DNA of 51,331 nt, taken from NCBI RefSeq assembly GCF_946407605.1, contig NZ_CAMJOS010000025.1:1-51331 (forward strand), in the 5' to 3' direction. A program made the translations under genes and the position numbers. A model generated the notes under the pieces. The model searched no databases. It was given only the letters and a program-made list of their open reading frames with translations, and was not told the origin of the DNA. Shown in pieces: positions 33,201 to 43,011 of this stretch (positions are counted from its first letter, which is position 1; every line of letters begins with the position of its first letter). The DNA is from an uncultured Prevotella sp. (GTDB taxonomy: Bacteria; Bacteroidota; Bacteroidia; Bacteroidales; Bacteroidaceae).

Positions 33201-33600
33201 TCTGCACGTTGTCAAAGAACAGAATACCGTTACGTGCCTTCTTGATATTTTCATCCCATTGGTCAACAAAACGCTGATAGTCCACAGCATCGACCATAGT
33301 GAGCTTAGGTTTCTCAAGAATCTTGTGCTGATAGAAATAATCACGGATAATTTCTGCTAAGGCCGTCTTACCAGTACCCGTCTCACCCATGATGATAGCA
33401 TTGACAGCGAGATGAATGGAAGAGATGTCCTTGCGTGAACGGAGATAGGCATAGGTGTCTACAATGGTCTTCAGCTGAGTCTTCACATCTTTCAGACCTA
33501 CCAGCTTGTCGAGGACATGCTGCGACACCAATGGCTGTCCGCACCACTTGCAGAACTTCGCATTGTTTCTATTTTCCCTATTACACTTTTCGCACTTCAT
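30256..33600 (-). CDS. AAA+ ATPase with four CbbX/SpoVK-like modules and a zinc ribbon, 1114 aa
   Basis: ATG at 33598-33600 is chosen because it overlaps the kinase stop as ATGA and gives MKCEKC; an upstream ATG at 33675 adds 25 unlikely residues. A zinc ribbon (CEKCNRENRNNAKFCKWCG) starts the protein. Four AAA+ modules of the CbbX/SpoVK/EccA type follow, with Walker A at about 72, 333, 608 and 896 (GETGTGKTA, GNPGTGKTT twice, GNPGTGKTS). Modules 2-4 have the Walker B (V/I)DEAYTL. Module 1 has FFDN in place of DE, so it has probably lost hydrolysis and kept nucleotide binding. Related ATPases remodel protein complexes, e.g. Rubisco (CbbX) or type VII secretion (EccA). The client here is unknown; the neighbours suggest phosphorylation-dependent control. 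Confidence 0.88.
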   Translation of the reverse strand: MKCEKCNRENRNNAKFCKWCGQPLVSQHVLDKLVGLKDVKTQLKTIVDTYAYLRSRKDISSIHLAVNAIIMGETGTGKTALAEIIRDYFYQHKILEKPKLTMVDAVDYQRFVDQWDENIKKARNGILFFDNVQKLLPDKYSNQVNPLDKLFVEMDKWEGNPIVIMAGLPKGFEDFLENNPAVKNRFKYMFRLPTPNFQELCDIVKLQLRTKYSLTAFSEEADKQLARYFKYQIKIKDETFGNAHLAMKTAEDIFTSFISRGAQNSMVEREDIRGYVPEERTLDQILSDLDSFIGMTDVKQAVREMALSVQNDMQRAERGLGEFQKMSMHIVLTGNPGTGKTTIARKLGEILAAIGYLDSGHVVEVDRSKMVSPYQGETPKLVNQLCDKAMGGILFVDEAYTLAPVSQAGDRDVQGTQALETLMKRMEDDRGKFVVIAAGYRMEMDNLFRINPGVRSRFNYFLNLEDYTPEELYQIMQVFAKGKKYQFSPEAEALAQKMIKELYVQRDKDFANGRTMRSLFDEMCKRQAKRLQQGDVSQMTNDELMTFVAEDVPYEAPQAVDCSECLKKLDGMVGLDAVKKEISNLTAFLTLQIKRGETNTFQGKHYVFTGNPGTGKTTVARIMADVFKTLGILTRGQLIEADRSKLVAGFAGQTAIKTNQLIDSAMGGVLFIDEAYTLKSNDQDSFGAEAIDTLLKRLEDDRGKFICIVAGYTNQMHDFIDSNPGLKSRFTQTIHFEDYTADELTQIFINMASAKNFVVDDEMKQAINRLFQQMYLRRDKNFGNAREARRVFDQTVERQSQRLVKEMSQPGVQVCDDAADGFQFDDMYRFKVEDLPTAMSTPTRSLDEVLSELEDFIGMRSVKNAIRRLAVQSMFIKQRAAIGAGNVQQMTMNFILTGNPGTGKTSIARKMGEVLQAIEVLPTSNVVEASRATLIGKYMGETPKIVNAMCDKAMGGILFIDEAYTLSDQNDQYGKEAIDTLMKRMEDDRGKFVVIAAGYQDKMEEFLQMNAGLASRFTHKLHIEDYNEDELLAIFKKMAEKEQYTLSPNAEFKALDVICKMLSKKDETFGNAREIRNMLDETIQQLSVRVAELPPDQVTKETYQLILPEDIKER

Positions 33601-36600
33601 TCTACAAAATCTTGTTCTACAAACTCTTGCTGGGGCTCTACATACTCCTGCTGGGGCATATTCTTCTGTGGCCATCCTATGACACTAGGACTGAACAGAC
33701 ACAACTCCAAAATCATCACAAGGGCCATCAACGACCACAGTAGATAATGGATTACAGATTCTCCAGAGAGTGAGTTGATATGGTCTTCTATCTCGCCGAG
33801 CACGCCATAGTACGTTGACTTATAGCGCTGCGACTTCGTCTTGAATGCAAAGTAGAGTGGCTCAAGCAACGAGGACTTGATATCCTGTTCCGAGAGTGAC
33901 TTGTTCACGAACTTAGGATCAAGAATCTGATCACGACTGAAGTCCGTCAGTTTGGCAATAGCCACATAGATAGCTGTCAAGGCAAGTACTGCCACATGGA
34001 ACCATCCGGGATGGGAGTTCTCCACCCATCTCAATATATGATAAGGTATATAGGCAGTAAGTCCGCCCACAGCACCAATAATCATTGAAAGCAGCGTACC
34101 GATGCCTCGGAAATAGGTACGACCTGCAACGATAATACCCGTCATAACGCCCAAGGGCAATATGATTGTTGTCACATGATGCGAGAACAGATACGAACGG
34201 TCGTCAAGACCGATTATCAGCACCAACAACGCCCAGATGCCACTCAGAATGTAGAATGCCATTTTAAACGACAGGTCACGCAGGTGGGCCGAACGCCATT
34301 CGTAGCGTACATCCTTAACACGTTCCTCTGTCTCGGTGATGGCTTTGCGGTATCTGCGGTAATACACTTGTTGCGGGTCGAGAGCACCCAGCGCTTTCAC
34401 CCATTCTTCAAGAGAACGCTCATAACTGTATTCCTCGTCGAAATACTGCTTGGGGTCTTCATGATAGAACACCGACATCCATTGTGTCAGGGCACCATTA
34501 CGCATCTCTGAACGCAGCACAGGCGTCTTCTTGGTATCCAGGTTACGACCATCAGTCAACATGGTACCGTTCTGCAGATAGTAAACGGGCTTAACACCCA
34601 GAATACAACAGAAGCGATAGAGGGCAGTATGCAGGTCATAGGCCCCCAGTCGTTCACGGTTCTCGTCAGAATTCAGGTCAAAGCACCTGTTACACTCCGA
34701 CACCAGCTCGTCCCATCCATACTGTTTGGCATAGAAGCAGAAGCGTCCGTCGGGGTCGGTATACTCCTTCATTATTTCAGCCAGCTCATCTTCTGGCGTA
34801 TGCTGGCACTTTATAAGCTCATGAGCCAGCAGCGCACCGATCTGTTCTGGCGTAGAGGCTTCCTTCAGGTCAAAGGCAGCAAAGGGCTCAATAGAATAAA
34901 GTACCTTATAGGCCAGCGAAGGCGAATACTCCTTTCCTTCTGTCAGCACTCGTACTTTCTCGCAGACCGTCACATCCTCGTGCGAATATAGCCACGACAG
35001 CAGACGTCCATCGCACAAGGCACGCCAGTCATCATCCCTCACCTGCTCATGACCAAAGGAAAGCACAATCTCCTCTACCGACATTGATGGCAGATGGGCC
35101 AGGAACGGAATGCTGGTATCCAGCTCGTAAACCAGTCGCAGCACTGCCACCTTCTCGTCAATCTTTCCATTGAAATAGGTACGCAGACGACGCACATCGC
35201 CAATACCACGTGTTTCGAGATACAGGAAGAGGTTGTCGTTGGGGTTCGTCAGCAGGATAGCGTATTTCTCCTGATAGGTCAACAGCGAGAAGGCGATAGC
35301 CGATAGGTCTTCACAGTCATCGCCGTTCACGTCACGATAGTTCATCGTGGGCTCCATCGCATAACAGCTGGCCAGCAGTCCAGCCATCTGGTCGTGAGGA
35401 TATTTGTTCGTAACAATATCCTTCACCAATGCCGACATCTTGACATTACCGCTATTCTCGAGCCATGTGGTGATACGTCCGTTATAGAGATAGCTCATAC
35501 CCAACTGCTCATTATCCATCAGCAGGGGCACCAACTCATGTACATTCTCAGCAATCAGGTTGCGTTCTGGGTCAACCACGAAACTCTTATAACGCAGGAA
35601 TGGCGACGAGATATCCACAGCCACTTCCTCGCCTTTGAACCAACGCTCCACCTCGTCATAACCCCAACGGGTCTGCTGGTTCACAGAGGTAAGACCCTGC
35701 ACAATACGTCTGACTTCTTCTGGCAGCTCGTTGAGTCGTGGCAGACGACCCTCGTTTTTCTGCTTCATCATGGTACGCTCGTTGGTACTCATGGGACTCT
35801 CGCCCAGCCAGAGTGCAAACAGCGTCATACCCAATGAATAGAAGTCGGCAGCAAACGTAATCTCCACCACGCCGTCAATCACGTCGGTGTACATCTCAGG
35901 AGCCGCATAAATAGGTGTACGAGCCTGCGTGGTACGGAACGACTTGGTGGGTGAAATCTGCAATGACGAGATACCGAAATCACCCAACACCAGTTCCTTC
36001 TGGTCTTCATCGCGGAAGAAATAGTTGGTGGGCTTCACATCCTTATGCAGCACATTACACTTATGGCAATAGGCCAAAGCCGCAGCAGCCTGCAATGCCA
36101 GACGACGGAAACGGTTGAAGTCACCATTGAGGTTCACATCCTTCAGCGTACCACCCTTCAGATACTCCATCAGTTCGTACTGACGGCTCTTACCATCCAC
36201 ATAGGTCTTACCGAAGTCAATCAGGTTGACAACCATCTCGAAATCAAAGGAGCGGACAATCTGAAGCAGTTTCTTGTCAATGTCGAAGTTAGGATAGTAC
36301 AACTTCAGCACATATTCCTTACCCTCGCGCTTCACCAAGAACACCTGAGCCTCGCCAGAGTTCTCACTCAGACATGATACCTGTTCGTATTCATCACCAC
36401 GAAGGTTGAACACCACGGTAGAGGGCTCTACAGGCTCCACGTCAGGCATATTACTCTCCGGACGGAAGGTGCGCTCCATCTTAGGAGCATCATCATCACC
36501 CATTGAGTCCGACGCCATCGCATCGTGACCACTCATCACGTTGGTTCTGTCCATGACATTCGTGCGGTCCATCACATTTGTGCGGTCCATCACGCTTGTC

Positions 36601-36662
36601 TTCTCCATATCAACGGTCTCTGAACCCATCACAGAGGTCTTTTCAAGATTATCGTCTGCCAT
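33597..36662 (-). CDS. Membrane Ser/Thr protein kinase with N-terminal Thr repeats, 1021 aa
   Basis: The kinase domain (about 90-350) has the catalytic set: Lys of YVLKLYY, HKDVKPTN (catalytic loop with Asp and Asn), GDFGIS (DFG) and a TPIYAAPE activation segment end. The first 43 residues contain five copies of (E/D)(K/R)T(S/N)VM (Thr 9, 22, 28, 34, 40), three of them perfect MDRTNV units. A large helical region follows the kinase (about 350-830), then several transmembrane segments (about 835-940, and one near the C-terminus) and a Gln/Glu tail. The kinase is thus cytoplasmic and membrane-tethered. Start and stop overlap the neighbouring genes (TAATG, ATGA). The N-terminal Thr repeats could be autophosphorylation sites recognised by the FHA protein. 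Confidence 0.9.
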   Translation of the reverse strand: MADDNLEKTSVMGSETVDMEKTSVMDRTNVMDRTNVMDRTNVMSGHDAMASDSMGDDDAPKMERTFRPESNMPDVEPVEPSTVVFNLRGDEYEQVSCLSENSGEAQVFLVKREGKEYVLKLYYPNFDIDKKLLQIVRSFDFEMVVNLIDFGKTYVDGKSRQYELMEYLKGGTLKDVNLNGDFNRFRRLALQAAAALAYCHKCNVLHKDVKPTNYFFRDEDQKELVLGDFGISSLQISPTKSFRTTQARTPIYAAPEMYTDVIDGVVEITFAADFYSLGMTLFALWLGESPMSTNERTMMKQKNEGRLPRLNELPEEVRRIVQGLTSVNQQTRWGYDEVERWFKGEEVAVDISSPFLRYKSFVVDPERNLIAENVHELVPLLMDNEQLGMSYLYNGRITTWLENSGNVKMSALVKDIVTNKYPHDQMAGLLASCYAMEPTMNYRDVNGDDCEDLSAIAFSLLTYQEKYAILLTNPNDNLFLYLETRGIGDVRRLRTYFNGKIDEKVAVLRLVYELDTSIPFLAHLPSMSVEEIVLSFGHEQVRDDDWRALCDGRLLSWLYSHEDVTVCEKVRVLTEGKEYSPSLAYKVLYSIEPFAAFDLKEASTPEQIGALLAHELIKCQHTPEDELAEIMKEYTDPDGRFCFYAKQYGWDELVSECNRCFDLNSDENRERLGAYDLHTALYRFCCILGVKPVYYLQNGTMLTDGRNLDTKKTPVLRSEMRNGALTQWMSVFYHEDPKQYFDEEYSYERSLEEWVKALGALDPQQVYYRRYRKAITETEERVKDVRYEWRSAHLRDLSFKMAFYILSGIWALLVLIIGLDDRSYLFSHHVTTIILPLGVMTGIIVAGRTYFRGIGTLLSMIIGAVGGLTAYIPYHILRWVENSHPGWFHVAVLALTAIYVAIAKLTDFSRDQILDPKFVNKSLSEQDIKSSLLEPLYFAFKTKSQRYKSTYYGVLGEIEDHINSLSGESVIHYLLWSLMALVMILELCLFSPSVIGWPQKNMPQQEYVEPQQEFVEQDFVE

Positions 36663-37585
36663 TATTTATCGTCCTTGATTTCCTGCTTAGAGTTATGTCC
36701 CAAAATCACCCAAGTGCCTCCCATCTGGGGCTTGGCGCATCCACAGGGACTGGAATGGAGTGCGTTCTTATAGTTACATTTCCAAGCCAGACGTACGCCA
36801 GCAGGTTTCTGAGCCATCGCGTAGTTGCGCACCTTAGCCGGCGACGGACTGGGAGGAATAGACATTCTGCTCAACAGCTCTGCCAACTGGTCCAACTTGC
36901 GCTGCTTACTTTCGTTCAGCTCCTCCTTGGTCACACGCTTATAATGCGGAGCAGGAATAATGGGAGCGTCAACGCCTTCGTCTTCGGCCAACAGTTTCAG
37001 CACACGTTCACGCAACTCTTGCAAGGCCTCACCACGTTTCTTGTCGGCTTCGGTCTCATAAGGCAACTGCATCTGCAACTCGTTATATTCACGCGACAGA
37101 GCCACCAGCTCCTTATATTCAGGAATCTGGCGCATCTCTTCCATGATAGCCTTTGCCTCATTCGTCAGGGGCTGACCACATTGCTTGCAGAACGAGAAGT
37201 CATTAAGGGTGTGACAGGTAGGACAAACAATACCGCCTCGGGGCATTCCGCACCCGGGGCAGTAGCCTTCTCTTGGATCAATCTGTGCACCGCAGAACGA
37301 ACAAACATCCTGACGAATATAATGGTGACACACTTCACAAAAATCAGCATCAGGGTCAATCTCACTGCCACAATTGGGGCATATCGCCATGTGGAGGGGC
37401 TCACCGCACGAGGCACAGAACTGTGCCTCAGGCTCGTTGATAGTTCCACATTTTGGACATTTTACACCATCTGCGTAGTTGGCTTGCATCTGCATTTGCT
37501 GTTGTGTCTCAGGCACTTCTCGCTGCATCTGCCTCTCTGGGGCCATGCGCATCTGCCCTGCATCAAATATTCCGTCTTCTGTCAT
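36662..37585 (-). CDS. Multi-zinc-ribbon protein, 307 aa
   Basis: The first gene of the signalling train. After a Met/Gln-rich N-terminus (about 1-40), five or so CxxC-based zinc ribbons follow in tandem: CPKCGTINEPEAQFCASCG, CPNCGSEIDPDADFCEVC, CSFCGAQIDPREGYCPGCG and CPTCHTLNDFSFCKQCG (about 43-145). A charged helical region (about 150-240) and a C-terminal segment with further cysteines (WKCNYKNALHSSPCGC) complete it. There is no signal peptide or membrane segment. It may be a scaffold or adaptor, as zinc ribbons also occur in the AAA+, FHA and membrane proteins of the same unit. The stop TAA overlaps the kinase start as TAATG. Confidence 0.85.
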   Translation of the reverse strand: MTEDGIFDAGQMRMAPERQMQREVPETQQQMQMQANYADGVKCPKCGTINEPEAQFCASCGEPLHMAICPNCGSEIDPDADFCEVCHHYIRQDVCSFCGAQIDPREGYCPGCGMPRGGIVCPTCHTLNDFSFCKQCGQPLTNEAKAIMEEMRQIPEYKELVALSREYNELQMQLPYETEADKKRGEALQELRERVLKLLAEDEGVDAPIIPAPHYKRVTKEELNESKQRKLDQLAELLSRMSIPPSPSPAKVRNYAMAQKPAGVRLAWKCNYKNALHSSPCGCAKPQMGGTWVILGHNSKQEIKDDK

Positions 37586-37616
37586 TTCGGTCTGTCTTTG
37601 GTATAGTATTCAAGTG

Positions 37617-37648
37617 CAAAGATAAGAATTGTTTATGACATCTGCAAA
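37617..37648 (-). promoter_or_regulatory. Promoter of the signalling gene train
   Basis: On the minus strand TTTG (37645-37648), 20 bases and TATCTTTG (37617-37624) match the consensus. The multi-zinc-ribbon gene starts 32 bases downstream. All genes down to the helicase (23287) are codirectional with gaps of 10 bases or less, so this may be the only strong promoter. Confidence 0.8.
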
Positions 37649-37700
37649 TTAAATTGCAAAAATCTTACACAAAAAATTACGGCACGATAATGAACACCTC

Positions 37701-39740
37701 TTACCAGAGGGGCAGACGCTGCTCCTTGGGGATGTACATTTTATCGCCAGGTTTCACACCAAATGCCTCGTACCAAGCATCAATATGGGGCAGTGCACCA
37801 TTCACGCGCCAACGTCCCAATGAGTGGGGATCGCTCTTGGTGCGGTTACGGATCTCTGCCTCTGTGATATTGCCTGCCCACACACCGGCATAAGCCAGGA
37901 AGAAGCGCTGGTCGGGAGTCAGTCCGTCGATAACGGGCAGCGGCTTGTTCTTCGTAGCGTTCTTAAAGGCAGCATAGGCCACCTGCAGACCACCGTGGTC
38001 AGCCAGGTTCTCACCCAGCGTCAGTCTGCCGTTGGCATTGAGGTCGGGCAGCACCTTGATAGCCGAGAAGAAGTCAGCATATTTGTCAGTACGCGCCTTG
38101 AACTGCTCACCATCGCTGGCAGCCCACCAGTCGTGCATGTTACCGTCCTTGTCAAACTGACGACCCTGGTCGTCGAATCCGTGTGTCATCTCATGACCAA
38201 TGACCACACCGATGGCACCATAATTGAAGGCATCGTCGGCAGTCATATCGAAGAAGGGCACCTGCAGGATACCGGCAGGGAAGCAAATCTCGTTGGTGGT
38301 GGGGTTATAGTAGGCATTCACCGTCTGAGGATTCATATACCAGTCGTCGACATCTACTGGTTTACCGGCAGTATGGTCAATCTCGTAGTCGTTCCAGAAC
38401 CTACGGCATTCCTGCATGTTCTCGTAGTACGATTTCGACGGGTCGATAGTAAGTTTCGTCATATCAATCCACTTATCGGGATAGCCCACCTTCACATAGA
38501 ACGTATTAAGCTTCAGGAGGGCGTTCACCTTTGTAGAGTCTGTCATCCAGTCCTGAGCGGCAATACGCTCGCCAAGAGCTATCTGCAGGTTCTTGATAAG
38601 CTTTGTCATACGTTCCTTGGCAGCAGCAGGGAAATACTTCTCTACATAGATCTTGCCAAGAGCCTGACCCATATAGCGCTCCACCTGGTTGGTGGCACGA
38701 CGCCAAGCGGGATGGTCCTCCTTACGACCTGACATCACCTTGCCGAAGAATTCGAAGTTAGCCTCGCGAACGGCATCATTCAGACAACCTGTAGAACCCA
38801 TGATGATGGTCCATTCCATCACGTCGCGATAGGTGTCGGGCTTCAGCGTGGCCAGCAGTTGGTTGGCACCCTCCATAAAGGCAGGCTGACCAACCACCAG
38901 TTCCTCCATATACTTGCTCTGCAGACCTTGGGCGTTCATCACCTGTTCCAGTTTCAGGTTAGGATACTTGGCATTAAACTCCTTTAGGGTCATCTTGTTA
39001 TAGTTGGCCTGAGGGTCACGCAACTCAGTACGGCTCTTCGAAATCTTAGCCAGTTCCAGTTCCATATTGAAGACATTCTTCATCTTCTTCGTGGCAGCAC
39101 TCTTACTGAAGCCATACATCTGGAACATCCTGACTATGTGATTCTTATACTCATTACGAATCTTCGTTGTGGCTTCATCATTCTCCAGGTAATAATCCTT
39201 CATTCCGAGGGTCAGACCACCCTGATTCACACTCAGGATATTCTCTGAGGCATTCTTCTCGTCGGCACCCATACCAGCATTATAGAACTCTGTATTACCA
39301 TATTTCGCCATCTCCAGCTGTATGGCAAACAATTGGTCTATCGTTTTGGCAGCCTCCAACTTCTTGATAATCGGCATGACGGGTTCTATACCCTCCTTCT
39401 CGCGGCGTACAGAGTCCATCGCCAACTTATACAGGTCAGAGAGTTTCTGCTCCGTAGTACCCTTGGTATAGGTATTGTTTAGCAACTCTGCGAGGATACC
39501 ATTGATACGCTTATTGTTGTCCTCGCCAAGACGGTCAAAGGAGCCGAAGCGTGAGTAGGCTGCAGGCAACGGGTTATTCTTCATCCAGCCGCCACATGCA
39601 TACTCATAGAAATCGTCAGCGGCACGAACAGAGGTGTTCATGTCATTCAAATCAATACCAGAACGCAGGGGCTCCTGAGCCGACGCGCCCATAGTCATGG
39701 TGGTCATTACCATCATTGTAATAATCTTTGTGAATTTCAT
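37701..39740 (-). CDS. M13-family zinc metallopeptidase (PepO/neprilysin-like), 679 aa
   Basis: The signal peptide (MKFTKIITMMVMTTMTMGASAQ) indicates export. The catalytic zinc site is VIGHEMTHGFDD (about 515-526, HExxH), with the third ligand Glu in ENLADHGG (about 575). NAYYNPTTNEICFPAGILQVPFF and the C-terminal DPHSLGRWRVNGALPHIDAWYEAFG are M13 signatures; the latter's Arg contacts the substrate carboxyl end. M13 enzymes cleave short peptides at the amino side of hydrophobic residues. Length is normal. It follows the ABC-F gene by 32 bases filled with a heptamer array. Confidence 0.95.
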   Translation of the reverse strand: MKFTKIITMMVMTTMTMGASAQEPLRSGIDLNDMNTSVRAADDFYEYACGGWMKNNPLPAAYSRFGSFDRLGEDNNKRINGILAELLNNTYTKGTTEQKLSDLYKLAMDSVRREKEGIEPVMPIIKKLEAAKTIDQLFAIQLEMAKYGNTEFYNAGMGADEKNASENILSVNQGGLTLGMKDYYLENDEATTKIRNEYKNHIVRMFQMYGFSKSAATKKMKNVFNMELELAKISKSRTELRDPQANYNKMTLKEFNAKYPNLKLEQVMNAQGLQSKYMEELVVGQPAFMEGANQLLATLKPDTYRDVMEWTIIMGSTGCLNDAVREANFEFFGKVMSGRKEDHPAWRRATNQVERYMGQALGKIYVEKYFPAAAKERMTKLIKNLQIALGERIAAQDWMTDSTKVNALLKLNTFYVKVGYPDKWIDMTKLTIDPSKSYYENMQECRRFWNDYEIDHTAGKPVDVDDWYMNPQTVNAYYNPTTNEICFPAGILQVPFFDMTADDAFNYGAIGVVIGHEMTHGFDDQGRQFDKDGNMHDWWAASDGEQFKARTDKYADFFSAIKVLPDLNANGRLTLGENLADHGGLQVAYAAFKNATKNKPLPVIDGLTPDQRFFLAYAGVWAGNITEAEIRNRTKSDPHSLGRWRVNGALPHIDAWYEAFGVKPGDKMYIPKEQRLPLW

Positions 39741-39743
39741 ATC

Positions 39744-39772
39744 CTTAATTCTTAACTCTTAATTTTTAACTC

Positions 39773-39785
<13 letters not shown>
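39744..39785. repeat. Heptanucleotide array between the M13 and ABC-F genes
   Basis: CTTAATT, CTTAACT, CTTAATT, TTTAACT, CTTAACT, CTTAACT. On the minus strand every unit carries TAA; one is the ABC-F stop (39773-39775). The array occupies the whole intercistronic gap. Confidence 0.9.
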
Positions 39786-41728
<1,943 letters not shown>

Positions 41729-41747
41729 CTATTCCTTTTCTTCGCTT

Positions 41748-42920
41748 CTATTTAAAAAGATACTGCGCAAACTCATGCAGCGACTTGCGCCATACCTGCC
41801 ACTCGTGGTCGCCGGGATAGGAGTTGAACCTCACCTCCACGCCACCGTCACGCATCTTTTTCACAATGTTACGGGTATATTCTATACGGGGGTCCTGCTC
41901 GCCACAACTCACGAAAAACATGTCGAACTGCTGGTTAAAGGTCTTTGTATCCGTCAGCATGCCAGGCACCTCTTTCTCCAGGTCGAAGTTTGATGCACCC
42001 TGGATGCCGCCGAACATGCCCGTTGAAAACACACCCACATTGGCAAAGACCTCTGGGTCACGCAGTCCGATATAGAACGACTGTCCGCCACCCATCGACA
42101 AGCCGCACATAGCACGGCTCTTACGGTCTTTCTTTACACGGAAGGTCTTCTCCACAAAGGGTATGATATTATCAATCATCTCGCTGCGGAAGGTCTGCAT
42201 GCCCTGCCAGCTATAACCGTCGCCCAATCCGCCATTACGGTTCTGCACGTTACTGTTCGAGCTCACCACAATCATCGGCACAGCCTTGCCCGCAGCAATC
42301 AGGTTGTCCATAATCTGAGCAGTACGTCCCTGCTCCATCCAGCCGCGGTGGTCCTCACCGCCGCCATGCTGTATATACACCACGGGATAGTCCTGCTTGC
42401 CTTCATCATAGCCCGCAGGGGTATAGACCATCAGCGGACGCCACGACTCGTCCACCTTACTATAATAATATAAGGTACGCACCTGACCGTGCTTTACGTC
42501 CTGCACCTCGAAATCGTTCATGCCTGCCTCAGCAATCTCGATGGCACTCGACCATCGGCTGCAGCCAAAGAACGTCTGACTGGCAGGGTCGGCAGTCGAC
42601 ACGCCGTCAACAACCAGCGAGTAGTAATGGAATCCAGGCACCTGCGGCTGGGTGGTCACCGTCCATGCGCCACCTTCCTGCTTCTGCATGTCGTATTTCT
42701 TGCCGCCCAGGTCAATCTGCACCAGTTGTGCCTGCGGGGCATTCACGCGAAACATCACGCTGTTGTCCTTCAGCACCCTCGGATAGCCATTGCGGTTGAT
42801 GTTCGTCACTGGCGAGTAGGAGTCTTCGGGCATGCTCTCCCTACGGAAACCCTGCGCTGAAACCTGCGTGCAAATCATGGTCGCCAGCACAACGACCTGT
42901 ATCATTCTGATTGTTCTCAT
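41748..42920 (-). CDS. CE1-like serine esterase, 390 aa
   Basis: A signal peptide (residues 1-22, ending VSAQ) is followed by an N-terminal immunoglobulin-like E-set domain (about 45-130, NSVMFRVNAPQAQLVQIDLGG) and an alpha/beta hydrolase of the Fes/CE1 type. The nucleophile is Ser in CGLSMGGGQS (about 275). Asp in SCGEQDP and His in PGDHEWQVW complete the triad. VVYIQHGGGEDHRGW is the oxyanion-side motif. Such proteins in Bacteroidales deacylate plant polysaccharides (feruloyl or acetyl esterase) or siderophores; substrate is not decided by sequence. It opens the codirectional esterase/ABC-F/M13 set and diverges from the TonB receptor gene. Confidence 0.88.
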   Translation of the reverse strand: MRTIRMIQVVVLATMICTQVSAQGFRRESMPEDSYSPVTNINRNGYPRVLKDNSVMFRVNAPQAQLVQIDLGGKKYDMQKQEGGAWTVTTQPQVPGFHYYSLVVDGVSTADPASQTFFGCSRWSSAIEIAEAGMNDFEVQDVKHGQVRTLYYYSKVDESWRPLMVYTPAGYDEGKQDYPVVYIQHGGGEDHRGWMEQGRTAQIMDNLIAAGKAVPMIVVSSNSNVQNRNGGLGDGYSWQGMQTFRSEMIDNIIPFVEKTFRVKKDRKSRAMCGLSMGGGQSFYIGLRDPEVFANVGVFSTGMFGGIQGASNFDLEKEVPGMLTDTKTFNQQFDMFFVSCGEQDPRIEYTRNIVKKMRDGGVEVRFNSYPGDHEWQVWRKSLHEFAQYLFK

Positions 42921-42944
42921 GAGTTATGTCTTTGAATTTGCGTG

Positions 42945-43004
42945 CAAAGTTACTTATTTTTCCTTAATATTCCACATCTTTGCCAAAAAACTTTCGTACC
43001 TTTG
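42945..43004. promoter_or_regulatory. Divergent -7 boxes of the esterase and TonB receptor genes
   Basis: TAACTTTG lies on the minus strand (42945-42952), 25 bases before the esterase ATG. TACCTTTG lies on the plus strand (42997-43004), 7 bases before the receptor ATG. Neither has a TTTG at exactly 19-21 bases, so the -33 elements are weak. The receptor message would have a very short leader. Confidence 0.55.
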
Positions 43005-43011
43005 CACCCAG

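Noticed and set aside
33601..33675. 25-codon upstream extension of the AAA+ protein
   Set aside because: It overlaps the end of the kinase gene; the ATGA overlap at 33597-33600 and the zinc ribbon right after the later Met favour the shorter form.
36578..37606. 342-codon plus-strand open frame
   Set aside because: Antisense to the multi-zinc-ribbon gene, which has clear CxxC motifs and a promoter.
42832..43011. 60-codon upstream extension of the TonB receptor
   Set aside because: It overlaps the divergent esterase and both promoter boxes; the downstream ATG begins a proper signal peptide.
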